Positions 36,301-44,219 of a stretch of DNA of 64,000 nucleotides are shown in pieces. A program made the position numbers and the translations under genes. Under the pieces are notes generated by a model, which did not search any database, was not told the origin of the DNA, and was given only the letters and a program-made list of their open reading frames with translations. Numbering within the stretch: position 1 is the stretch's first letter; every line of letters begins with the position of its first letter. Source of the stretch: Halichondria panicea (taxonomy: Eukaryota; Porifera; Demospongiae; Suberitida; Halichondriidae). Location: contig NC_087377.1 in the NCBI RefSeq assembly GCF_963675165.1, positions 5,084,042-5,148,041 on the forward strand, written 5' to 3'.

Positions 36301-39300
36301 ATTTCAACACCACTGCCAACCGAAAACAAAGGAACAGACTCAAGAGGAGGAACACTGTCGTTGTGACCTGTGGTAATGAAAAGCACTGTACAGTCTAATT
36401 AACCATTGGCGTAGTATTAACTAACAAACAATCACGTGCAAGTATGCATGTACAAAGTCATATGTATATACATAGGTGATGGATACAGTCTGATTCCCCT
36501 TACTGTACTTCAAAGTAGCTTTAGACTTGGGAAGAGGGGATACACTGTCTAAGCCAATAAAGATACTTTCATGTTGTATACTATATATTATTGTATACTA
36601 TGTGACATAGTTATATGACATACCACTTGTCTTGCTGTGCTTCTTCTTTAGCCGTACAGTTCCTCTAGAATTGGGTACAGAGGGGTCACTGTGCTTAGCC
36701 TTCTTGGACTCTCCTCTAGAGTTACGTAGAGGGAGGTCAGATTCTAAGGCAATAAGGATACTTTCATCTGGTGTAATTAATTTTAATTAACATCCATATA
36801 CCACCTTGATTCTTCTTGCTGCTACCCTTGGAATTTACGGTAGCTCCTTCAGACTCTGATACAGGGGGGTCACTGTCTTCAGAAGGGTGAACACCAGTAG
36901 TAACTATAATTATGGTAATAAACACAGTAACATTGTAACACTGTGTAAGAACATTCATTGAAGTATTATAACATACAATCGCATGTATAAGCTGTAGATG
37001 AAAGATTAATACTAAATAAAGCGGACGTACAGCTGCGTAGAATTGTATAGTTTTACATTCAACAGGATTTCATTCTTCTGGAGCAGTCTATAGAGGTTAA
37101 CACATGATACTCACGTACATACACGTAACAGTATATACGCACGTACCTGAGCAAAACAAATGACCGCAAGGTTCAACTGGATACAAGGTGTGAGCTTCAT
37201 TGCACATCAAACACATGGCTGCAAAGCTCTTAACAAGTTTCTAGTTGTAAATGCAGTAACATACAGTAATGTACAATACAGTAATACCTTGCAGGTGGGA
37301 CATTTCTTGACTCGTTTTGCACATGCTTCACAAAGTACAGAATGCCCACAAGGCTTGAATGTGACAATTGTTTTCGTTTTGCAAACAAAACACTCGACAG
37401 ACGCATCTGCATGGGGGTAAAAATGAGCTATAGACGAAAAATATATAATTATATTTACATTTGATGGCCTTGTCAGCACCTCCCCTTATTCCATAAACGT
37501 TGGCTGGAGGATCTGGAAACACAGAACTAGTAACAACCTGCTCTTCAGGAGCCTTTATACGTTTTGTCTTGAATTCTGGCGTTTTAATGTCAGCAATATC
37601 TCGAAGAGCGCTTGGCCGTGAGATAGTGAATGACTTTGCAGCCTTTAGACTACTTGAGGTATGAACAGTATTTTGTGGATAACGTTTGAACGGTGTATAT
37701 TCAACAATGGGTTCAATGCATTTGTCGGCAAAATCACACTGTCCTGGCAGTTGAATAGCATCACGATTGACTGGATAATACCAGTGGTATGAAAACCAGC
37801 AACAATGTTGCTGGTGGTCATGGACTCCAACCAAGCTTTACTAAAGAGCCTCCCAAAGTTGTAGTCACAAATGACTTTCCCAGGGTGGGTGGTTTTAAAG
37901 TCATGACAAACTCTTTTCCAATGTTGTTTAAACGGACCAAAAACCCCCTTGTCCAGTGGCTGGGTTAAATGAGTTGTGTTTGGTGGCAGCAAAAAGAGTA
38001 TAACCCACATTTTCAGCAGCAAAAGCAACGGTGTCAGAGAAATAATGAGAAGTATGACCATCCATGAACAGAATTATAGGTCTGCTTGCAGGAGCATATC
38101 TCAAAAATAGTTTTCTAAACCATGAGTCAAAAATAGTACTGTTTGTCCACCCATTCTTTGAAAATCCATAAACAGTTCCTGGTATTTCCCCAGTTGCCAT
38201 TTCGAGGACCACCGTTTTTCTTTTCCAAACGATCAAAGGTGGGATCGCTTGGCCAGTAGCACTGACACAAGCAATGACTGTGACTTGCGCCTTAGATCCA
38301 CTGGAAATACAAAAGGCATTCTTCTCTCCACGAATATGAATAGTTTATTTGACTTGGGATCAAAAGCAAAGCCAGTTTCATCCATATTAAAATAGAGAGC
38401 TGGATAATTAGCAAGTCCTGTTTCTTGAAGGGTCTTCAAAAGATCGAAGTAACTATCAATGCATTCTTTGGTAGATGCTCTGGCTCTAGAAACTGATAGT
38501 GTTGCAGGAGTTCGGCTAACCAAAAGGGGGTGACGACAGATGAATTTGTTCCACCACCCGTTAGTCACACTACACTGCACACCTTTACGAGCTAGCAATC
38601 GAGACACAATGTTAAAAACATCTTTTTTTGTGCGGCCATAGCCAATATCGGCAGAAGTGAGCAGAAACTTAACAAGGTCTCTTTCTTCTGATGAAGACAG
38701 TAACGGTCGAGGACCTGGCCTCACACCAGGTAATATTTTTCCCAATTTATGGTCATTTAGGATTGTTCGGAGAATCCCATAGAGTTCAGAGGCTTTGGAG
38801 ACACTCATACCACTATAAACAGCTTCCATTGCCTCCCGCATAGATATATCAGACCACTGTCTATATGTGCTGGATCTTTCATTGTCGGTATAAGTTAATG
38901 GTGGTTCAACGCAGCCTGCAGCCGTTCTAGTTAAGATTCGGTCTCTTAGTGGACTATGATCCCTCAGTGTAGGGAGTAAACAGGCTCTATAAAAACAGTA
39001 ACATTAATATAGTCACTCCGACTCAGTTCAACCTACCTGTTTTTTCTTTGAGCTGCAAAACTCATACAGTGATGCATCACTAACCAGGATAATGCTAACC
39101 AGAGCTGTGGTATTGCAACTTGTACTGCAGACACAGAGGACACAACCGACACAGCAGGCACACGGCAGGCACAGAGGACACAACAGGCACAGAGGACACA
39201 GCAGGCACAACAGACACTGACAGCAAACACAGACGACACAACCGACACAGAGGACACAACAGACACAGCAGGCACAGAGGACACAGAGGACACAGCAGAC

Positions 39301-42300
39301 ACAGAGGACACAGCAGGCACAGCAGACACTGACAGCAAACACAGACGACACAGCAGACACCGTGAGAGGACACAACCGACACAGAGGACACAACAGACAC
39401 AGAGGACACAACAGACACAGCAGGCACAGCCGACACTGCAGGCACAGCAGACGAAATTTGAGATTGCGCATGTACAGAATCAACACACACATAATTATAT
39501 ATGTACAACCACACCCACTTTAGGCTTAATTACATTTCTCTATTTGGATACACTTTACTCCTGCCACCTACCCAACTTTCAATATTATGATAACCTAGAC
39601 TACCTTCTGGGCTGTACTGTACCCCTAGCTCTAGCTCAACAACTGTTGAGTAGAGAGGATCACTGACCATAGGGCCTTGCGCCTGTGGCAATTTATAGAG
39701 CGCAAGCTTTATTTACCAAAGTTGTGCATTAATAATTATTACCTGCAACTGAGTGTTAAGTTTGTTGGGAGGGAACAGCTCGGGTAAGAGGTCACTAAAA
39801 TATCTGTGAAATTCAAAGTGGAGGGTCAACATAAAGGGAGATACTCGGCAGTCATTGCTACGTATGGTGATGGTGATGTGTTTTACCTGGACGCTGTGTA
39901 CAGACAACCAGCCACTTTAAGTTTGAGGAAAAGTTCACAAGCTTCACTTCTCACCACTTCTTAATTCTCACCACTTCTTAATTCTCACCATGTACCACTT
40001 AAACAAGTTTAATACAGCTTTATCGCGCCAAACAGCATTCTTCCGTGACAGTTTTTCGTCATGCTCTACCAGGGTGGGGCTCACATTCAGCTGTTGCTGC
40101 TTTGCCCCCTAGTAGTGCTCACTAGCTAGAGTTATGCCAAGAAGTATAGTTAATTCTGGTAGTTTCGTTGCTTGGTGAGTATGCAAAGACGGAGATAGAT
40201 GTCGGTCTGACGACAATTGAACTATTCGGCAGCTCACTTCGCGTGACCACCATTCCGTCTGCAAGCAAGTTATTCTTTCCAACTTTTTGGGAGCTGTTTC
40301 TCTCATACCCGTCTGTAAGTCCATGCAGTTAGTTTTGTAGAAAATCGTCTTGTGCTTCGTGCAATAGCCGCCGATTATAGGTGCCTGGCGAAGATCGGTC
40401 ACTTACTCTACATGTATAATGTATGTGTATTTGGTACAAAATGTATTGCGATGGTATTTTCTATATCTAAAATACAGTAAACTCTCGTTAATCCGGTCAC
40501 CCTTGGGACCATGCATGCAGCTTGCCCGGAATAGCGAGGTGGCTGTATTTCGGGAAATTGCCGCGGCTTAAAAACGACCTTACCTCGAATCTAATGACTA
40601 ATTTTGCGGTTCTTGTCTCGAGGATAATATGAATCATTATGTTCTGTAATCCAAATTCTATTTGCTAAACCACACCCAAAACGTCATATCCGGCTATAAT
40701 ACACGTACATTGAAAAACCTTGTTTGGGACAGCCAACACTGGCCGGTATATGGAATAGCGAGTGGCCGTACATTTTGTGCAGTAAACATATAGCTAGCAT
40801 TCCGTGCCAAGCCAAATGGCCGGTATATCGAGGTGGCCGGTATATTGAGGTGGCCGTACTTCAAAGAGCCGGAATAGTGAGAGTCTACTGTACTCCCAAA
40901 AACATACGACATATCCAATATGTCGTATGTTTTTGCTCATTGTGGCCAGACATCAAAGTATTGTACTACCGTAGTCCTGGATGTTTTGGGAGCATCAAAC
41001 ATTTGCGAGAACTTTGCGATGGTTGTCAATCCGCAACAATAAAATCCGCAAAACCTAACTAGTATAAATACACACAATCCTTGTCAGAACACAATAGTTA
41101 GATCGCAAAGGGTCAAATTTTCTGCTGATTTGGCTCATTCGCAAAGGTTTTTAACCAGCAAAATATTCTAGTAATACGGTACCTCATGCAGTTATATTAA
41201 GGACTGGGACCTTCAATTATTGCTGATACGCAGCCCCGCCCACGCTTTTTAATTGTATGTTTATGTGTAAAAATTAGTATAGCTATACTTACCTTTTTTA
41301 TTTATTTCCTAATCGTTCCTTTCAGCTCTTATAGTGCAGTAGCTATGTAGTTTAAACGCTTGTGCAGACATTTCCTCCGGGAGGGAGCATCGTATTCTAA
41401 GATATTAGCCTATAAAAATATAAATGTCAGCTGTAAGACTATAGCTTGGTTTTGTGTAAAATTTTACCTTTGGCCGAATAAGTATATAGCTCCCTCCAGG
41501 AGGATGTGTCTGCATAAGCCTTTGAACTTTTGCGCTGAAAAGAGCGTTTAACACACAAAACATATTAAAAACAAGTCCCGGTATAATGGAATAAACGCAG
41601 TGCAATATTGCTGGGATAGTTACATGTGTACTTATATATATGTATATAATGGGCATACATGCATGGGCAATGAATTGCCTCGTTGCATAAACCAGTACAT
41701 TAACCTCGATTCTAGGACGCCGATAGAGGCTTCCAAGCTTTTTGATTTGATTTGTACACAAAAACATACAACTTCTAAGCAAATGTTATTTTTGGTGAGG
41801 CAGCTGCCTATAGTGTAGCAGGCCCTGAAGATAGCAGTCCTGTCTCAATGGTAACAGCTGCAATGTGCATGATGCGCATTTAAGGCAACACCCATTTTCT
41901 GAAGAAAATTGAATGAGATTCCGGATAATGAAGGGCCAGAGGTTCTACTGTATACGTATAAATTATATCTTCAACTTATACTATTTATTTTTTTACAGAA
42001 TAGGGAAAGGATTAATTATCTAGAAAGAACTGCTATTGATAGGCAAAGTATCGTATCAGGACTAGCGGTAAGTCCAATGAAATATTAATTACATTGTATA
42101 GCACAAAGTCTCATTCCAATTTAATTTGCAGAGCAACATTAGAAGCCAAAAGCAACACATCCATCAATTGGAGGCAAGTAAAAGTGGCATATACAGCATG
42201 TTGTTTGTGCAGACTTGCAGTTTTCATTCTGTATTTTAAATTAGGTTGAGATTGAGCACCAGAAAGAAACTAATGGACGCTTGGAGGTGAGTACAGTGCT

Positions 42301-43810
42301 TCTGAATCATGTGTAATATGTAAACCATCTTGGCCTCGGGGAATCGCCCTCGTCCTCAGAGGTTTACTGCCATATAATTATGATGTATATAGCTAATGGA
42401 CAATAAGTACCGTATATAGTTGAAGAATTAAACGTTTGTAGTTTTCGCTGATTATAAGCATCTACTGCGAACATTTATTTAATATTGCATGCATGCATGC
42501 TGCAGAAAGGCTGCTAAAGTCTATTTGTGCTGAGTTTGACCTTCATAAACTTGTCATAACTTCGTCATACTTTATACCCGCTATATACAGTATAACGTAC
42601 GTATGTGCCATAGCCTACACATAATGCTGTTAATTTTTATCCACATCATAGGCTAGACTCGGGAGGCAGGATGAACTTGCTCCCTACTGTGTCTCACAAG
42701 TCCTTTACCTTGGGCAGCAAGAGGGATCTGGATCATATGGGTCCATCCACTCCACTCAACTGAATGGAATCAACTGCATTGCTAAACGAGTTCACGACAT
42801 TTTGCTTGGTCATGGAAATGTAGAGCAGCTGAGCTTAGAAGACAAACGAGCTGCTTACGAGAAGTTTTATTCCGAGTGTGTGCTACTGAGTCGAATGCGC
42901 CACCCCAACATTGTCCAGTTCATGGGTGTGTACTACGGGCCACAGAGAGATTACGGAAGAGAGCTCACACTAGTTATGGAACGTCTGTACATGAATTTGT
43001 ACGACTGCTTACATCGCTATCCCAACATTGAAATGTGGTTGAAGATTTCGATTCTTCTAGACGTTTCCCAAGGCTTGCTCCACCTTCATTCTCAAGGTAT
43101 TGTTCACCGGGATCTGACCACTCCAAATGTTCTCCTCACAACGAGCTTCCACGCTAAGATTGCTGACCTGGGCGTTTCAAAAATCATTCAAGTTTGTGGT
43201 ACTAAACAAACCACGGCTCCTGGTAATCCTGACTACATGCCCCCTGAGGCACTAACCGAAATCCCTACGTACGGCTATGCTCTGGATATATTCTCGTTTG
43301 GTGTAATCATGCTCTTTGTGTTAACTCAAAAATACCCGAAGCCATATGAGGTTCCTTTTACAGTCACTGGCGTTCAACGAAAGGAAATTCAGGTACAGAA
43401 ACGAATGAAATGGATCAGTAAACTATCTCCAGAAGATCCAATGAGACAATTAATGTGCCGTTGTCTTCAAGATGATCCTCAAAGGCGACCATTATCTCAA
43501 GAGCTCAACTCAACTCTGATTCGCTTTGCACAGCAGTTCCCAAAACCATTTGTGGATACTATTGAAATGCGAAGAAAATGTGTGAGTTGCGTATGAATAG
43601 CACTTTCGTTAATTATAAGCTAGTATATACATGTAGCGATGGAATATTTATGGTTTGCATTTGAACTTATTATCAGCGGCAGGAGCTTGAATACGCACAT
43701 GAAGTGAACATGTGTTTATAATTATATGACTGTGTGCTCCAATTCTCACTCAGATACCCACGACTCCACCCATACCACTTCCAAGGCGTCTCAGCCAGGG
43801 ACAGCAATGA
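20311..43810 (+). CDS. Coiled-coil protein kinase gene, copy 1 (whole gene model)
   Basis: Exons deduced from splice sites: 20311-20712, 20811-21365, 22844-23488, 24157-24258, 28790-28873, 29049-29171, 29404 to about 29733, 32653-33509, 41999-42067, 42132-42173, 42245-42286, 42652-43581, 43754-43810. Every exon I could delimit is a multiple of three and every intron is phase 0. The protein would have a basic, disordered N-terminus, several hundred residues of heptad-rich coiled coil and a C-terminal kinase domain with all catalytic motifs. It is probably a cytoplasmic signalling or scaffold kinase; its substrate cannot be told. Two problems: the seventh coil exon lacks a clear donor and the eighth has a frame-shifting deletion. 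A transposon of 6.46 kb sits in the intron after exon 8. Two further partial copies follow downstream. The link between all exons is inferred from phase, order and paralogy. Confidence 0.65.
21396..21556. mobile_element. MITE with CAGGGCTGCATCCAGG terminus
   Basis: CAGGGCTGCATCCAGG at the left and AATGCAGCCCTGG at the right, with inner G-rich and C-rich runs that pair. In intron 2 of the kinase gene. Confidence 0.7.
21659..22820. mobile_element. Interspersed repeat ACCCGAGGCGCG family, copy 1, with nested MITE
   Basis: Starts with ACCCAAGGCGCGTAAGCGG and ends near TTAGCACTTCAGCTAGTGC. Copies in intron 4 (24337-24960, 28128-28760) and partial copies at 29748-29850 and 45717-45905 show the same order of blocks (GTTTGTTTGT, ACAGCATGG, GCAAAAGCTAAGAAGC). 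The MITE at 22052-22768 is nested in it. Confidence 0.6.
22052..22768. mobile_element. MITE with TACCGTATTTACTTGATTAA terminus
   Basis: TACCGTATTTACTTGATTAA with ACACCCGG at the left is mirrored by GGGTGTTTAATCAAGTATTT at the right. Inner GCGTTTA blocks also repeat inverted. It contains a (CT)n run at about 22267-22290. Confidence 0.7.
22844..24258 (+). CDS. Coiled-coil kinase copy 1: coil exons 3-4
   Basis: Exon 3 (22844-23488) encodes 215 residues of heptad-rich coil starting ELVDQQDNRTDAEK, with one interruption rich in Asp/Glu (DNDADEDEES). It ends ELAGAQ before GTATAT. Exon 4 (24157-24258) encodes 34 residues (EELRIVRDLSEA). The intron between contains the MITE at 23547-24008. Confidence 0.7.
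23547..24008. mobile_element. MITE with ACAGTGGAACCTCC termini
   Basis: ACAGTGGAACCTCCATTAAC at the left and TTTTATGGAGGTTCCACTGT at the right, about 22-bp imperfect inverted ends. Such termini are common in pogo/Tigger-type MITEs. In intron 3 of the kinase gene. Confidence 0.7.
24337..24960. mobile_element. Interspersed repeat ACCCGAGGCGCG family, copy 2
   Basis: TACCCGAGGCGCGCGTGGGC at the start, a (GTTT)n run, ACAGCATAGATAGCCTTCAC, GCTGAAGTGATCCTTACC, a duplicated GGCTGACTCTGGATCCTATA, and the end AGCCGAGGGTTTGCACTTTA. Confidence 0.6.
24961..26941. other. Intron 4, no supported exon
   Basis: Contains AGGGCGTATAAAGAG at about 25264 (also an end of the element at 51560-52141) and a CAGTGGCGTAG-family MITE at about 25680-25818. 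The sequence TAGGTTACG...TTTGCTCATTAATTATTC at about 26112 returns inverted at about 27205-27244. No coding exon. Confidence 0.4.
26942..27162. mobile_element. MITE with TACCGTAAACGTTGAAA termini
   Basis: TACCGTAAACGTTGAAATTT at the left, and AAATTTCAACGTTTACGGTA at the right: a perfect inverted repeat of at least 20 bp with TA outermost. It lies inside the larger inverted structure at about 26112-27244. Confidence 0.85.
28026..28760. mobile_element. Partial TACCGTATAGCGCG MITE joined to ACCCGAGG-family copy 3
   Basis: 28026-28110 is a 5' fragment of the TACCGTATAGCGCGAAA MITE. It is followed at about 28128 by the internal part of the interspersed repeat (GAGTCTACTCACCTGGATAC to AGCCGAGGGTTAGCACTTCA). 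The exon at 28790 begins 30 bases later. Confidence 0.55.
28790..29733 (+). CDS. Coiled-coil kinase copy 1: coil exons 5-7
   Basis: Exon 5 (28790-28873) KLKTDVEDDLNILKQKCEAE; exon 6 (29049-29171) RDFARSQSVLSSLKDKS; exon 7 from 29404 (IDVKEHDKKVERLNNRV), coil throughout. The first two have good acceptors and GTA donors. Exon 7 reads on to a stop at 29731-29733 with no convincing donor, and a repeat of the ACCCGAGGCG family starts about 15 bases later. The original exon end may have been lost to that insertion. Confidence 0.65.
29748..29850. mobile_element. ACCCGAGGCG-family fragment at the end of exon 7
   Basis: ACCCGAGGCGTGCGTGGGCA, then GTTTGTTTGTTG and CATCTGGATGCCATAGCAC. Short 5' fragment of the interspersed repeat, directly after the frame of exon 7. 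Confidence 0.6.
29851..30408. other. Intron sequence with unassigned frames
   Basis: Open frames of about 90 to 120 codons exist on both strands at about 29973-30317 but show no recognisable domain. I do not call a gene. Confidence 0.3.
30409..30806. mobile_element. MITE with TAGTTGGGCGTGGCCCC arms
   Basis: TAGTTGGGCGTGGCCCCACC at the left and its inverse ending GGGCCACGCCCAACTA at the right. The arms, about 50 bp, include the blocks GACGCGAACGTAGG and TTGGGCACCA. Confidence 0.8.
30807..31784. other. No supported gene
   Basis: Intronic sequence with GGGGCTGTTTTGC and TGCAGTAGTA repeats at about 31140-31320; no exon recognised. Confidence 0.35.
31785..32480. mobile_element. Repeat shared in inverse orientation with 62405-63340
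   Basis: ACAAGTGCTGACATCAGCG, TTTTACATTCAAATTGCAC and GCACGAGTGACAGTTACT all reappear inverted at 62450-63330. In copy 1 it lies upstream of the paralogous coil exon, in the other copy downstream and flipped, so it is a mobile unit and not part of the duplicated segment. Confidence 0.6.
32653..33509 (+). pseudogene. Coiled-coil kinase copy 1: exon 8, frame-shifted
   Basis: After TTTTATCCAG the exon opens with AFQYRQDFEEERAARAQAVG and is a continuous coiled coil. Its paralogue at 61275-62141 is open throughout. Compared with it, copy 1 has lost a net 19 bases around 33255-33285, which shifts the frame and gives a stop at 33277-33279. The remainder (RLEVSLADTEHLHDEV to EIDYQDQ) is open in another frame to the donor at 33510. 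Either copy 1 makes a truncated coil protein or the downstream kinase is expressed separately. Confidence 0.75.
33528..33753. other. Insertion absent from the paralogous site
   Basis: Paralogous sequence at 62142-62165 runs directly from the exon donor into the MITE. Here about 220 bp are added, including AGAGGTCCCTTATTT and AGAGGTCCATTATATG repeats. No clear inverted ends. Confidence 0.45.
33754..33950. mobile_element. MITE, TACCGTATAGCGCGAAA family, copy 2
   Basis: GGCGCGAAATTTTCTAGGCA to CAGCGCCCGTTATACGGTA. The paralogous copy at 62153-62353 ends in the same sequence, so the MITE predates the duplication of this exon. Confidence 0.75.
34608..34723 (-). CDS. Last exon of the transposon gene
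   Basis: After TTATAG the exon begins like exon C (SDLHPSQDSNPPVEIPVQEG), reads AAVKSKRNSTSSKPEGN and stops at TAA (34608-34610). It merges features of exons B and C. Confidence 0.6.
34608..39077 (-). CDS. pogo-type transposase with RING exons and repeated micro-exon tail (whole gene)
   Basis: Predicted order on the minus strand: start exon 39037-39077; large transposase exon 37459-38986; RING exon 37288-37406; second zinc-finger half exon 37147-37228; tail exons 36802-36903, 36624-36743, about 36480-36548, 36275-36367, 36053-36112, about 35845-35956; three repeats of a three-exon module (35520-35831, 35148-35465, 34776-35092); last exon 34608-34723 with stop. Splice sites are canonical for nearly all. 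The first part would cut and join DNA at TA; the RING exons suggest an attached E3-ligase or protein-interaction module; the tail is Ser/Lys/Pro-rich. Three single-base frame breaks lie in the large exon. That one transcript covers all exons is inferred from orientation, phase and confinement within one element. Confidence 0.6.
34776..35831 (-). CDS. Triplicated three-exon module (A-B-C) of the transposon gene
   Basis: Each unit of about 370 bp holds exon A (51 nt, CDVPPPKKGASQKTSG), exon B (78 nt, DSEDHPPNDSDVVHVPVKFH) and exon C (81 nt, SDLHPDAAAAVKSKSKKGTQ). Unit 1: 35781-35831, 35652-35729, 35520-35600. Unit 2: 35415-35465, 35284-35361, 35148-35228. Unit 3: 35042-35092, 34911-34988, 34776-34856. 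All nine exons are symmetric phase 1-1 with AG acceptors and GT donors, so any number of units keeps the frame. Introns are as similar as exons, indicating very recent amplification. Confidence 0.75.
36053..36903 (-). CDS. Single tail exons of the transposon gene
   Basis: Exon 36802-36903 encodes VTTGVHPSEDSDPPVSESEG with GSSKKNQG. 36624-36743 encodes SDLPLRNSRGESKKAKHSD. About 36480-36548 encodes SVSPLPKSKATLKYSKGNQ, with its donor unclear. 36275-36367 encodes HNDSVPPLESVPLFSVGSG. 36053-36112 encodes WRDLSTFSLPEINMDSQSE. All share a (S/D)D.xPP or xPL opening and a Lys/Ser-rich end, suggesting descent from one ancestral exon. Confidence 0.5.
37147..37406 (-). CDS. RING-type zinc-finger exons of the transposon gene
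   Basis: Exon 37288-37406 encodes CFVCKTKTIVTFKPCGHSVL then CEACAKRVKKCPTCK, a full C3HC4 RING with CxxC, CGH, CxxC and CPTC. It resembles the C-terminal RINGs of MEX-3 and IAP proteins in its short loops. The next exon, 37147-37228, has MCLMCNEAHTLYPVEPCGHL then FCS, the first half of a second such finger; its second half was not located. Acceptors and GTA donors are good (donors at 37287 and 37146, minus sense). Confidence 0.7.
37459..39077 (-). CDS. pogo transposase: DNA-binding and DDD catalytic part
   Basis: The start exon (39037-39077) encodes MHHCMSFAAQRKN and is joined across a 50-base intron. A psq-type helix-turn-helix follows (REAMEAVYSGMSVSKASELY), then a CENPB-type domain and the DDE_1 core: FNMDETGFAF (first Asp), ILFMDGHTSHY (second Asp), and TQPLDKGVFGPFK (third Asp), the DDD set of pogo-like enzymes. 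The frame shifts by one base at about 38332-38340, 38003-38008 and 37771-37776. Each is next to a short homopolymer and the conserved family motif continues in the new frame, so the breaks are recent or are sequence errors. Confidence 0.8.
39118..39455. repeat. 9-bp-periodic minisatellite beside the pogo-like transposase start
   Basis: Variants of GACACAGAG, GACACAACA, GGCACAGCA in tandem. Period 9, as in the arrays at 9.7-14.8 kb but with an unrelated unit. It lies just upstream of the transposase start exon, inside the transposon. The frames rich in SVSAVSSV or LCLLCPLC are not separate genes. Confidence 0.85.
39456..40031. other. Right subterminal region of the pogo-like transposon
   Basis: No gene recognised. 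A short tandem (ACCACTTCTTAATTCTC) lies at about 39950-39985. Confidence 0.4.
40473..40892. mobile_element. MITE with CAGTAAACTCTCGTTAATCC terminus, copy 1
   Basis: Left TACAGTAAACTCTCG, right GAGAGTCTACTGTA. The paralogous site at about 63650-63662 has the flanks joined with a single TA. A second full copy is at 45146-45577 and a solitary end at about 55985-56030. Internal GGCCGGTATAT blocks repeat. Confidence 0.85.
40967..41181. mobile_element. MITE with TACCGTA...TTTGCGAGAA, copy 1
   Basis: TACCGTAGTCCTGGATGTTT at the left, CTAGTAATACGGTA at the right. The copy at 50487-50690 aligns in inverse orientation (ATCAAACATTTGCG shared). Confidence 0.75.
41182..41560. repeat. Segment duplicated at 63724-64000
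   Basis: ATATTAAGGACTGGGACCTT, then TTACCTTTGGCCGAATAAGT and GCTCCCTCCAGGAGGA, in the same order and orientation at 63724-64000. It holds a small inverted element (GTGCAGACATTTCCTCC against GGAGGATGTGTCTGC) at about 41347-41530. Part of the large kinase-locus duplication. Confidence 0.75.
41999..43810 (+). CDS. Coiled-coil kinase copy 1: kinase domain exons
   Basis: Three small exons (41999-42067, 42132-42173, 42245-42286) give 51 more coil residues. The exon 42652-43581 then carries a complete protein kinase domain: glycine loop GSGSYGSI, lysine in CIAKRV, HPNIVQFMG, catalytic loop HRDLTTPNVLL, DLG in place of DFG, MPPEAL for APE, and DIFSFGV in helix F. The HRDLTTPN loop lacks the usual Lys two after Asp, as in tyrosine-kinase-like (TKL) kinases. 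All catalytic residues are present. The last exon (43754-43810) adds a proline-rich tail (IPTTPPIPLPRRLSQGQQ), possibly an SH3 ligand. If the donor at 43582 is not used, the frame stops at 43596. The intron after 42173 begins with GC. Confidence 0.8.
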
Positions 43811-44219
43811 CTGTGATTTTGTATGATCAGCTAGAGGTGTGCAAGATTGTAATTATTATGTGTGTGTTAATTATAGTGTTCCTAATTTTTTTTTATTGTG
43901 TACATGTATTTTTTTTTGATTGTGTTTTGCGGCCTGCACTCGAGGCTATGTTTACAATACCCTCATGCATGTTACCTAATTTGGATCCCGTAAATCTTCA
44001 CAGAAAAACTCCCCTGGGAGTTCCCCTTGTCACTCTGATATGTATCTGATCACTACTCGCTATCTTTCGTTATTGCTGGCCTCCTCTTCACATGCATACG
44101 CATGCATGCCTGTGGCTACTATTCCTCTTGTTTTGCTTATTCTTTGTCAGCAAATTTTAGCCAGGGTAGGCCAGGAAATATTGCTTGAATGAAGGGGCAG
44201 GGTGACACGATTCCGATTT

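Larger units (their letters stand above)
33953..40408. mobile_element. 6.46-kb pogo-like DNA transposon with 377-bp terminal inverted repeats
   Basis: Left repeat 33953-about 34329 starts GAGTAAGTGACC, then CTTCGCCAGGCACCTATAAT. The right repeat, about 40032-40408, is its near-identical inverse. TA flanks both ends (33951-33952, 40409-40410). The paralogous locus at about 62345-62375 shows the same flanks with a single TA and no element, which proves the ends and the TA target. It carries one minus-strand gene (34608-39077) and a 9-bp-periodic array next to the gene's 5' end. Confidence 0.9.

Noticed and set aside
39028-39514. Cysteine-rich or Val/Ser-rich proteins at the 39-kb array
   Set aside because: Open in several frames through a 9-bp tandem repeat; only the short start exon at 39037-39077 is supported by its splice and family context.
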